Source of the DNA: Hyphomicrobiales bacterium
GTDB taxonomy: Bacteria > Pseudomonadota > Alphaproteobacteria > Rhizobiales > Beijerinckiaceae
Direction of reading: 5' to 3'
Length of the DNA stretch: 35,474 nucleotides
NCBI GenBank assembly: GCA_027488155.1
Contig: JAIYCE010000067.1
Span: 1-35,474 of the forward strand
Below are positions 26,233-33,600 of the stretch, piece by piece (position 1 is the first letter of the stretch; the number at the start of each line of letters is the position of its first letter). Under the pieces are notes generated by a model that was not told the origin of the DNA, ran no database searches, and saw nothing but the letters and a program-made list of their open reading frames with translations. Position numbers and translations under genes: made by a program.

Positions 26233-27219
26233 ATGTTTGCCTACGCGCTCCGCTCGCTGGTTCTGGGTCTTCTCGTGCTCGTGGCGGTGGCCTTCATCGC
26301 TTTTTCGATGTTCCGCTTCGTCGGCGACCCCGTCTCCAACATGGTCGGGCAAGAAGCGACCCTGCAGGATCGCGAGGAACTGGCCGAACGACTTGGCCTG
26401 AACGACCCATGGCCGTTACAATTCGCACGCTTTATGGGCAATGCGGCACGCGGCGAATTCGGCGTTTCCTATCGGCAGGGGCGTAAAGTCTCCGACCTGA
26501 TTCAGGAGCGTCTACCTGCGACCGTCGAGCTTGCGGTCTTGTCGGCGATCTTCTCGACCGTGTTTGGGGTGATGCTGGGAATCTATGCAGCCATCCATCG
26601 GACCGGTTTTGTTAGCAATACGATCATGACGCTCAGTCTTGTCGGCGTATCTTTGCCGACTTTCTTGATTGGCATTGGGCTCATTTATGTCTTCGCCGTC
26701 GAATTGCGCATGTTGCCGTCATTCGGGCGTGGCGATGTTATCAAAATCGGTTGGTGGAGTACGGGACTGCTGACCGAGTCGGGGCTGAAATCGCTGGTCA
26801 TGCCGGTGCTGACACTTGGCTTCTTCCAACTTACCCTCATCATGCGTCTCGTACGCTCTGAAATGCTGGAAGCGATGCGGACCGATTATGTCCGCTTTGC
26901 GCGGGCGCGCGGAATCTCGGAGCGCTCGATCCAAATGCGCCATGCCTTGCGCAATACCCTCGTTCCCGTGGTGACGATTGCTGGGCTGCAACTCGGCTCA
27001 GTGATCGCGTTCGCCATCGTCACCGAGACCGTGTTCCAATGGCCGGGTCTCGGCTCGCTCTTCGTGAATGCGGTGCAATTTGCCGATGTGCCGGTAATGG
27101 CCGCCTATCTGATGTTCGTCGCTTCCGTCTTCGTGATTGTCAGCCTTGTCGTCGATCTACTGTATTTCGTGATCGATCCGCGTCTGCGCAGCCAGTCGCG
27201 CTTGGGTAAGGCGCATTGA
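26233..27219 (+). CDS. ABC transporter permease, DppB-like
   Basis: The 328-residue permease starts MFAYALRSLVLGLLVLVAVA, has about six membrane segments, the DppB/OppB-type periplasmic loop GDPVSNMVGQEATLQDREELAERLGLNDP, and the EAA coupling loop AMRTDYVRFARARGISERSI with MRHALRNTLVPVV. It forms the inner-membrane pore with the next gene. It begins 64 bases after the binding-protein stop, beyond the terminator-like hairpin. Confidence 0.93.
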   Translation: MFAYALRSLVLGLLVLVAVAFIAFSMFRFVGDPVSNMVGQEATLQDREELAERLGLNDPWPLQFARFMGNAARGEFGVSYRQGRKVSDLIQERLPATVELAVLSAIFSTVFGVMLGIYAAIHRTGFVSNTIMTLSLVGVSLPTFLIGIGLIYVFAVELRMLPSFGRGDVIKIGWWSTGLLTESGLKSLVMPVLTLGFFQLTLIMRLVRSEMLEAMRTDYVRFARARGISERSIQMRHALRNTLVPVVTIAGLQLGSVIAFAIVTETVFQWPGLGSLFVNAVQFADVPVMAAYLMFVASVFVIVSLVVDLLYFVIDPRLRSQSRLGKAH

Positions 27220-27220
27220 T

Positions 27221-28174
27221 ATGAACACAATGCCCCCCTCACCGCAGACTGAACCGCAAGAGAGCCGCTGGCATCGTTTCTACGACAGCGACCTTGTTTA
27301 CGCGTTCCGCCATTCTCCGGTCGCCATCATGTCTGCGCTCTTGTCGATCCTGATGATCGGTGGCGCGTTGGTCGGTCCTTACTTCGTGCCGCAGGACCCG
27401 TTCGATCCAGCCGCGCTCAATTTGATGGATGGCATGACGAAACCGGGCGTGCCGAACGAGTTCACCAATAATGTGTTCTTGTTCGGTACCGATCCGCAGG
27501 GGCGCGACATGCTATCGGCTGTCGTCTATGGCACGCGCGTCTCGCTCCTCGTCGGAGCGGCTTCCGTCGTGTTTTCGATGGTCTTCGGCGTGTTGCTTGG
27601 GCTCGTTGCAGGCTATTATGGCGGCAAAGTCGAATCCATCGTGATGCGTGTCGCCGATGTGCAGCTATCGTTTCCCGCCATTCTGATCGCGCTTCTTGTC
27701 TTCGGTGTTGCACGCGGTGTCATCCCGCCGGCCCAGCAGGAAAGTGCCACACTGTTTTTGCTCATCATCGCGATCGGTCTTTCAAACTGGGCGCAATATG
27801 CGCGCACGGTGCGCGGTTCGACATTGATCGAAAAGGATCGCGAGTATGTGCAGGCGGCGCGCGTCAGCGGGCGCTCAGGTTTTGCCATCATGGCGCTGCA
27901 CATCCTGCCCAATGTCATGGGGCCGATTACGGTGATCGCGACTATCAATCTGGCGCTCGCTATCATCGAGGAGGCGACGCTGTCCTTCCTCGGCGTTGGA
28001 ATGCCGCCGACCCAACCTTCTCTCGGAACCTTGATCCGCATCGGCCAGCAATTTCTGTTTTCTGGTGAGTGGTGGATTTTGCTATTTCCGGCGCTCACGC
28101 TGATCGTTCTCGCGCTCGCCATCAACCTTCTGGGTGATTGGCTGCGCGATGCGCTCAATCCCAAATTGCGCTGA
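27221..28174 (+). CDS. ABC transporter permease, DppC-like
   Basis: The 317-residue permease has the N-terminal leader and membrane helix of DppC/OppC proteins (AFRHSPVAIMSALLSILMI), the FGTDPQGRDMLSAVVYGTRVSL signature and the EAA loop EYVQAARVSGRSGFAIMALHILPNV. It pairs with the DppB-like protein and starts one base after its stop codon. No DppD/DppF-type ATPase follows: the next gene is a hydrolase. A small hairpin (GCCGCA-TTG-TGCGGC, 28200-28214) lies after it. Confidence 0.93.
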   Translation: MNTMPPSPQTEPQESRWHRFYDSDLVYAFRHSPVAIMSALLSILMIGGALVGPYFVPQDPFDPAALNLMDGMTKPGVPNEFTNNVFLFGTDPQGRDMLSAVVYGTRVSLLVGAASVVFSMVFGVLLGLVAGYYGGKVESIVMRVADVQLSFPAILIALLVFGVARGVIPPAQQESATLFLLIIAIGLSNWAQYARTVRGSTLIEKDREYVQAARVSGRSGFAIMALHILPNVMGPITVIATINLALAIIEEATLSFLGVGMPPTQPSLGTLIRIGQQFLFSGEWWILLFPALTLIVLALAINLLGDWLRDALNPKLR

Positions 28175-28244
28175 TCCCAAAGCTCAGCGCGTCCGAATTG
28201 CCGCATTGTGCGGCTATCGATAATTTTGGTTGAAAGGGTCTCCC

Positions 28245-29483
28245 ATGAGTACGCAAGGCAATCTCCGGATTAATAGCGCCAGGCTCTGGGATAGCCTGAT
28301 GGAGATGGCCAAGATCGGGGCAACCCCGGGCGGTGGCAGTAATCGCCAGACGTTGACCGATGTTGATCGTGAAGGGCGCATGCTGTTCAGACGTTGGTGC
28401 GAAGATGCGGGGCTCACCGTCGGCGTGGACGATATGGGCACGATGTTTGCGCGCCGCCCCGGCCGCAACAATGATCTCGCGCCGGTCGCCACGGGAAGCC
28501 ATCTCGATACACAGCCGACGGGCGGGAAATTCGATGGCGTGCTTGGCGTACTCGCAGGGCTTGAAGTCGTACGCACACTTAACGAACTCGGTATCGTCAC
28601 GGAGCGTCCGATCGAGGTGATCAATTGGACGAATGAGGAAGGCTGCCGTTTCGGCCCGGCCATGCTTGCTTCAGGCGTTTTTGCCGGGACCCATCCGCGT
28701 AACTGGGCGCTCGCCCGCAAGGACGCGCAGGGCATCAGCTTCGGCGAGGCGCTCACCGGTGGGGGTTTCATTGGCGACGAGATAACCGGTTCGCGCAAAC
28801 TGCACGCCTATGTCGAATTACACATCGAACAGGGGCCTATCCTCGAGATGGAAGGCTGTGAAATTGGTGTTGTCACAACGGGTCAAGGCTTTCGTTGGTT
28901 CGATGTCGAGATCAAGGGGCGCGATAGCCATACAGGCGCCACGCCAATGGCGCGGCGTTTCGATGCGCTGCTGGGTGCTTCGCGCATCGTTGAGCGCGTT
29001 CATCAGATCGCGCTGGCGCATCCCAATTCGGTCGGTACTGTTGGTTTCATGGAAGTCTCGCCGAATTCACGCAATGTCATTCCCGGTCTCGTGAAATTTA
29101 CCGTCGATTTCCGCCATGTGGATGGCGATGCGCTTGCGGCGATGGCTGAACTCTTCATCAAGGATTCGCAGGCCATTGCAACGGCGCAGGGTTTGGAAAT
29201 CGTGATTGACCCTGCTGGCGCGCAGCCGCCGGTTCATTTTAATGCGGAGATTTGCCAACTTATCCGCATGGCTTCCGATGAATCCGGCTATAAGCATCGC
29301 GACATTGCTTCAGGCGCAGGGCATGACGCCTTCCATATCGCGAAGGTGGCCCCCGCCGCTATGATCTTCTGCCCCTGTGTTGACGGTTTGTCGCATAATG
29401 AGGCTGAGACTATTTTTCCCGAATGGGCGAAAGCGGGTGCCGATGTACTCCTGCAAACGCTGGTGACGTTAGCGCGCACCTGA
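28245..29483 (+). CDS. Zn-dependent M20-family amidase/carbamoylase
   Basis: The 412-residue protein belongs to the hydantoinase/carbamoylase branch of M20: metal ligands His86 (GSHLDTQ), Asp97 (FDGVLG), Glu131/Glu132 (NEEGCRF), His193 (ELHIEQGP) and His384 (GLSHNEAE). The dimerisation domain contains the RDSHTGATPMARRFD motif. Members are N-carbamoyl-L-amino-acid hydrolases, beta-ureidopropionases or allantoate amidohydrolases, releasing ammonia and/or CO2 from ureido or amide compounds. The ATG at 28245 has AAAGGG 8 bases upstream. It follows the ABC permeases by 70 bases and may process the imported compound. The precise substrate cannot be read. Confidence 0.9.
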   Translation: MSTQGNLRINSARLWDSLMEMAKIGATPGGGSNRQTLTDVDREGRMLFRRWCEDAGLTVGVDDMGTMFARRPGRNNDLAPVATGSHLDTQPTGGKFDGVLGVLAGLEVVRTLNELGIVTERPIEVINWTNEEGCRFGPAMLASGVFAGTHPRNWALARKDAQGISFGEALTGGGFIGDEITGSRKLHAYVELHIEQGPILEMEGCEIGVVTTGQGFRWFDVEIKGRDSHTGATPMARRFDALLGASRIVERVHQIALAHPNSVGTVGFMEVSPNSRNVIPGLVKFTVDFRHVDGDALAAMAELFIKDSQAIATAQGLEIVIDPAGAQPPVHFNAEICQLIRMASDESGYKHRDIASGAGHDAFHIAKVAPAAMIFCPCVDGLSHNEAETIFPEWAKAGADVLLQTLVTLART

Positions 29484-29485
29484 TT

Positions 29486-30442
29486 TCAGGCGCGCTTCAC
29501 CGGCTTGTCGAACCATTCCTTCGCCAGCATGACGTGAATGCCCTTGTTACCATTCACGAGCTGCGTGACGCGGACATCTGCGACGAGTGAAAGAAGCGCA
29601 TAAGCTTCATCGCGATCGAGCGGTGTTCTTACGGTGACGAGATCGATCATCGATGTCAGCGCAATTTGTGCGGCGGCATCGAGCGAAGGATCGAACGCCA
29701 TGGTGATTATGTGCGTGGGCGTCTCTGCCATCGGCCATGTTAAGGTCATATCGTTGCGTGCCGTGAGACGGAATGTACCGATGAGACCTGTCTCGATGGC
29801 GGTGATGCAGACTTCGCCATCGCCCTGCGCGCCATGGCCGTCGCCCACAGAGAAGTTTGCACCATCGACGAAAACGGGCAGATAAAGCGTTGTGCCTGCC
29901 ACGAGCTCCTTGTTGTCGAGATTGCCGCCATTGCGGCGCGGCGGCAGCGTATTGATGCGGCCCCATTCGCGCGGTGGTGCCGTCACCATTACGCCGAAGA
30001 AAGGACGATCGAGCGGAATGGCGTGGCCCCATGGCATATGGGCAAGCTTTGCGACGCGATCGATGCGCGATGGAAAATTGCGGAAATCTCTTGCTTCGTC
30101 AGGCAGTGCGCCCGAGAGCGGGCGTACATAGGTGTAGCCAAAATCGTAATGCAGTTCGATATCGAGTATATCGATTTGCAGAACGTGCCCGGCTTTTGCA
30201 CCACTCACCGATACCGGGCCTGTGCAGATATGCCCGGGCAAGGTCGGCTTGCCTATCTTTTGATGCACATCAATGAGGCCGGGCGGCGTTTCCTTTGCCC
30301 AAGAGGGAATAAATTCAGGGCCGCCTGACACTGTCGATAGTGTCACGATATCGCCGGATGCGATAACGAGGCGCGGCGGAATGGCGGCTTCAAGATAACC
30401 CCAGTGAACAGTGTCGCCATTGGCGTCGAGGCGGTGTTGCAT
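29486..30442 (-). CDS. Acetamidase/formamidase-family protein
   Basis: The 318-residue protein has the FmdA/AmdA signatures: KPTLPGHICTGPVSV, PLDRPFFGVMVTAPP, PRRNGGNLDNKEL and FSVGDGHGAQGDGEVCITAIE. These enzymes hydrolyse short aliphatic amides to the acid and ammonia. Its ATG overlaps the TGA of the upstream membrane-protein gene by one base (TGATG), so the two form an operon. It converges with the M20 amidase with 2 bases between stops. The substrate is not determined by these motifs. Confidence 0.9.
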   Translation of the reverse strand: MQHRLDANGDTVHWGYLEAAIPPRLVIASGDIVTLSTVSGGPEFIPSWAKETPPGLIDVHQKIGKPTLPGHICTGPVSVSGAKAGHVLQIDILDIELHYDFGYTYVRPLSGALPDEARDFRNFPSRIDRVAKLAHMPWGHAIPLDRPFFGVMVTAPPREWGRINTLPPRRNGGNLDNKELVAGTTLYLPVFVDGANFSVGDGHGAQGDGEVCITAIETGLIGTFRLTARNDMTLTWPMAETPTHIITMAFDPSLDAAAQIALTSMIDLVTVRTPLDRDEAYALLSLVADVRVTQLVNGNKGIHVMLAKEWFDKPVKRA

Positions 30443-31281
30443 CAGCGAGAATGTCCCTCAGTCGATAGGCGGGATGTAAGATGTTTGCGCAGAACGAGAG
30501 CTGCATTCCAGCCAACGCTCACAAGAAGTGCAAGGGCAAGTGCCCATGCGGATCCGAGCGGAATGGCGGTGACATGGAGCACGGTAATGGCAAAGGCGAA
30601 ACCGGCCAGGCCAGGAAGGCAGTTGGCGAGTGTGGCTGCCGCAATTCTCCCGCCAAGGCGAGGATGCAGCATGGCGGCGAGGCTTGACAGCACGATGGGG
30701 AAGGGGGCAGCGATCCCGGCAGCCTTTGGCCCTGCGAGATTGCCCAGTGTGATGACGATCCCGACCAATGCGACGACACCAAAGGCGCGCATGGGAATAT
30801 CCCATCTCTGGCGTTTCAGAATGCCAGCCTTTGGAACAGACATAAAGGCTTGGCATAGACGCGCGCTGATAAAATAGGCCAAACCGTTTGCAAGCAGCGC
30901 CGTTTCCAAGGTCCAAGGCACCAACGAAAAGCCTGCCATCAAGCCACACCAAAAAATCCAGCCAAGCCCCAGACTGCGCATGGTTCCCTGTGTCTGGGCG
31001 AGATGGGCGTAAACGACCACAAAGAGCATGGTAGCAGCATTGGCCGTAAGTGTGGTCAACGCCGCCGAGGCGATGAATGCGGGATCGTGATCGAGCGCAA
31101 GAAAGATGTAGGAAGGACCGGCGGAGATTGGCAGCGTTGCGAGCATGCCGCCGATGAAAGGACCCGTGCGTTCGACAATCAGGGAAGTGCCTACCACGAC
31201 GAGCATGGTGAGGATCATTTTGAGTGCGAGCATTCCGAAATAGGCGAGATCGGGAGAAAACATCGCTGATGGCTTACACAT
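30442..31281 (-). CDS. Integral membrane protein of unknown function
   Basis: The 279-residue protein has roughly eight hydrophobic segments, for example MILTMLVVVGTSLIVERTG and VVALVGIVITLGNLAGP, and a polar C-terminal tail (VLRKHLTSRLSTEGHSR). Stretches such as ERTGPFIGGMLATLPISAGPSYIFLALDHD recur in uncharacterised alphaproteobacterial membrane proteins, but I know no function. It is translationally coupled to the amidase gene, so it might carry its substrate or product. The ATG at 31281 follows immediately after a hairpin's T-run and has no ribosome site; an ATG at 31263 (MFSPDLAYF) is a good alternative giving 273 residues. Confidence 0.8.
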   Translation of the reverse strand: MCKPSAMFSPDLAYFGMLALKMILTMLVVVGTSLIVERTGPFIGGMLATLPISAGPSYIFLALDHDPAFIASAALTTLTANAATMLFVVVYAHLAQTQGTMRSLGLGWIFWCGLMAGFSLVPWTLETALLANGLAYFISARLCQAFMSVPKAGILKRQRWDIPMRAFGVVALVGIVITLGNLAGPKAAGIAAPFPIVLSSLAAMLHPRLGGRIAAATLANCLPGLAGFAFAITVLHVTAIPLGSAWALALALLVSVGWNAALVLRKHLTSRLSTEGHSR

Positions 31282-31283
31282 AA

Positions 31284-31304
31284 AAAGCGGATGCCATCCG
31301 CTTT
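31284..31304 (-). promoter_or_regulatory. Terminator-like hairpin at the start of the membrane-protein gene
   Basis: On the minus strand AAAGCGGATG (31304-31295 side) and CATCCGCTTT pair around a tight loop, and the stem runs into TTTTT directly before the ATG at 31281. There is no minus-strand gene upstream to terminate, so it may be an attenuator or translation block for the membrane-protein/amidase operon. Confidence 0.5.
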
Positions 31305-31480
31305 ATTCTTAGGATCGCCATTGCATATACCCAAATCTTGCGCCGCTTTTGTGCGTTTCACCAACTTCCCATGCGGCCCCTGTCTGTCAAGCAAGTGGCG
31401 CGCATAGCTCGTGCGATTTCAGGAGGTTTGTTGCAGGGCTTGGCAAACAAGAGCGATCCTGCAAGATAGGAGAAGCTTCG

Positions 31481-31498
31481 ATGAGTTGCGCCCCATGA
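31481..31498 (+). CDS. Possible five-codon leader ORF (MSCAP)
   Basis: ATG AGT TGC GCC CCA TGA is preceded by TAGGAGA at a spacing of 7 bases, a better ribosome site than the DUF5993 start has. Its TGA overlaps the DUF5993 ATG (ATGA), so ribosomes could reinitiate there. The peptide contains one Cys. This is seen only as sequence arrangement. Confidence 0.35.
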   Translation: MSCAP

Positions 31499-31650
31499 TG
31501 GTTTTGCCCTTCGTCCTCTTCAGCGGTGCCATTGCGGCTGGTTGGCGCCGTCAGTCTGGGATTTCGATCCTGCTTTGGCTTCTTGGCCTTGCGGCCATGC
31601 TGGCCATGTTCCGCTATCATGTGACGAGCTCGCTCGATCTTGCATTCTGA
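31495..31650 (+). CDS. DUF5993-type small membrane protein
   Basis: The 51-residue product (MMVLPFVLFSGAIAAGWRRQ, then ILLWLLGLAAMLAMFRYHVT, ending SLDLAF) has two membrane helices joined by a short basic loop. It resembles the DUF5993 proteins found directly before dsbB in alphaproteobacteria. A second ATG follows at once (31498). It ends 9 bases before dsbB, so it is likely a partner or accessory of the disulfide system; its function is unknown. The frame is open further upstream, but the extra N-terminal residues are polar and unlike the family. Confidence 0.75.
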   Translation: MMVLPFVLFSGAIAAGWRRQSGISILLWLLGLAAMLAMFRYHVTSSLDLAF

Positions 31651-31659
31651 CGGTATCTC

Positions 31660-32226
31660 ATGTCCGGTCGCGTCCTTGTCTACTTGAACAGTCTCGGTCT
31701 CCTTGGCCTTTCAGCGGCTTTGGGGTATGCGCTGGCCGATCAAATCATCAATGACGATCTGCCCTGCCCCCTCTGTCTGCTGCAGCGTGTGGCCATGTTC
31801 GGCGTCGGCATTGGATTGGTGCTCAACATCGCGGTTGCACATCATCCGCGCCATTATGGCATGATGATCATCTCGGCCGTGCTTGGCATGTTCATCGCCA
31901 TGCGGCAGATCTTGCTACACATCGTGCCGGGAACCGGTGCTTTCGGCGACCCGTTTCTTGGTCTTCATTTCTACACTTGGGCCTTCATCCTTTTCGTTGG
32001 CGTCATCGCTGGCGCCTCGCTGGTCCTTGTCCTCGTTTCGCGCTGGGATGGCGAGCGCCACTTGAGCATTCCATTCTTGGGGACGTTGGCGATCGGCACA
32101 TTCTTCCTTCTGGCTGTTGCAAATGTTGTGGGCACGACGCTCGAATGCGGGGTCGGTGCGTGTCCCGATGATCCGACGAGCTATGAATTTCTCGACCGGC
32201 TGTTGGGCTTTCATAATCATAAGTAA
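31660..32226 (+). CDS. dsbB: Disulfide bond formation protein B
   Basis: The 188-residue, four-helix membrane protein has the first redox pair CPLC (Cys36, Cys39) in LPCPLCLLQR and a second periplasmic pair (Cys163, Cys168) in ECGVGACPDDP. It reoxidises DsbA and passes electrons to quinone. The second loop spacing C-X4-C fits DsbB of alphaproteobacteria. It follows the DUF5993 gene closely; no dsbA is nearby. The M19 peptidase gene starts 52 bases after its stop. Confidence 0.94.
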   Translation: MSGRVLVYLNSLGLLGLSAALGYALADQIINDDLPCPLCLLQRVAMFGVGIGLVLNIAVAHHPRHYGMMIISAVLGMFIAMRQILLHIVPGTGAFGDPFLGLHFYTWAFILFVGVIAGASLVLVLVSRWDGERHLSIPFLGTLAIGTFFLLAVANVVGTTLECGVGACPDDPTSYEFLDRLLGFHNHK

Positions 32227-32278
32227 ACATTGATTTCCGGCGTGCCGGATTTACGCTTGCGAAATCAAGGGGGCTCTC

Positions 32279-33526
32279 ATGGCGGCTAAAGCGAAGTTGA
32301 AAAGACGTGGATCGGTGCGCAGCGAAGATCCGTCGCTGGCGAAAGCGAAGCGGTTTCTCAAGCGTATTGCCCTCGTTGACGGACATAACGACCTTCCTTG
32401 GGTGATCTACTCCGATCCGCAGGCGCGTGGCGATGTGGGGGCCTACGATCTCAACCGCGTGCATCAGGACGGCGACACCGATATTCCACGCCTCAAGCAG
32501 AGTGGGCTTGCGGCGCAATTCTGGTCAGCTTTTGTACCGACTGAGATCGATCATCCCGGCCGCTCCGTGTTGGAAGTGATCGATGTGTGGCGCCGGATGA
32601 ATGAGAAACATCCCGAAATCTTCATGCAGGCCACGAAATCAAGCGACATTCTGAAAGCCAAACGTGAAGGCAAGATCGCATCCTTTCTCACCGTAGAAGG
32701 GGGAGTCGGCCTTGAGAATTCGCTCGCACCGCTCCGGATTTGGTACGCTGCCGGCGCGCGTCTAATGGTCTTGTCGCATAATGAAACGCTCGATTGGGTC
32801 GACAGCGCCACTGATGAAAAGCGGCATGGTGGGCTCACAGAATTTGGTCGACACGTGGTGCGCGAATTGAATCGACTTGGCATGCTGGTCGATCTTGCCC
32901 ATGTCACGGACGAGGTGATGCATCAGGTGCTTGACATTACGCAAGCGCCGATCGTCTTCTCGCATTCGAATGCAAGGGCATTGTGCAACCATCCGCGTAA
33001 CGTACCGGACGACGTACTCAAGCGTGTGCCGCAAAATGGCGGTGTGGTGATGCTGACTTTTGTACCTGAATTCATCAATCAGGCAGCGCTCGATTGGGCG
33101 CGGCCGCTGAAGGATGAGTATATGAAAGGTCGCAAGGATATTGACCGCGCAGCTGCTTATGCAGAGCGGGCGCAGGAATTAGGGCCTCCGCCCAAAGCAA
33201 CACTTGAGCAACTCTGCGACCATATTGAATATGTCACGCAAACCATCGGCATCAAGCATGTCGGCATTGGCTCGGACTTTTTCGGGGGTGATACGCCCGA
33301 TGGCCTTGAGGACGTATCACGCTTTCCACATCTGTTGGCAGAGCTGATCCGGCGGGGTTGGTCTGAGAATGCGCTTGCTGCAATCGCGAGTGGAAATTTT
33401 TTGCGCGTCTTCCGTGCGGTCGAGCGTGTAGGCCGCGCATTAAGGCAAGACGATACAGGTAGGCTTGTACGTCACGAAGATTTTGTGAAGGGTGCTACTC
33501 TTTTCGAGCCGCGCTGGCGAGGCTGA
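32279..33526 (+). CDS. Membrane dipeptidase (peptidase family M19)
   Basis: The 415-residue amidohydrolase-like protein has the M19 metal set: VDGHNDLPW (His36, Asp38), the bridging Glu in FLTVEGGVGLENS, the His of MLVDLAHV and the SHSNARALCNHPRN segment, with HVGIGSDFFGG near the C terminus. Renal-dipeptidase-like enzymes hydrolyse dipeptides, including D-residue ones, with two zinc ions. There is no signal peptide: the N terminus is Lys-rich (MAAKAKLKRRG), so it is probably cytoplasmic. AAGGGGG lies 9 bases before the ATG. A 7-bp hairpin starts at its stop codon. Confidence 0.93.
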   Translation: MAAKAKLKRRGSVRSEDPSLAKAKRFLKRIALVDGHNDLPWVIYSDPQARGDVGAYDLNRVHQDGDTDIPRLKQSGLAAQFWSAFVPTEIDHPGRSVLEVIDVWRRMNEKHPEIFMQATKSSDILKAKREGKIASFLTVEGGVGLENSLAPLRIWYAAGARLMVLSHNETLDWVDSATDEKRHGGLTEFGRHVVRELNRLGMLVDLAHVTDEVMHQVLDITQAPIVFSHSNARALCNHPRNVPDDVLKRVPQNGGVVMLTFVPEFINQAALDWARPLKDEYMKGRKDIDRAAAYAERAQELGPPPKATLEQLCDHIEYVTQTIGIKHVGIGSDFFGGDTPDGLEDVSRFPHLLAELIRRGWSENALAAIASGNFLRVFRAVERVGRALRQDDTGRLVRHEDFVKGATLFEPRWRG

Positions 33527-33585
33527 GCAACCATGCTTGCTCACCTTCGATCGCGGTGGGGGTGGAAGAACAAATTTACCCCCGC
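33524..33585 (+). terminator. Two hairpins between converging genes
   Basis: TGAGCAA-CCATGC-TTGCTCA (33524-33543) begins exactly at the M19 stop codon. A second hairpin pairs 33556-33563 (GTGGGGGT) with 33578-33585 (ACCCCCGC). Neither is followed by a T-run, so they may slow or protect transcript ends instead of terminating by themselves. Confidence 0.4.
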
Positions 33586-33600
33586 GGCCTGAAAGCGCAA

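Noticed and set aside
24796-26352. A 518-codon open frame on the minus strand opposite the ABC binding protein
   Set aside because: Its product is rich in His, Arg and Asp with no signal, fold motif or family resemblance. It mirrors the third-position bias of a clearly real gene on the plus strand.
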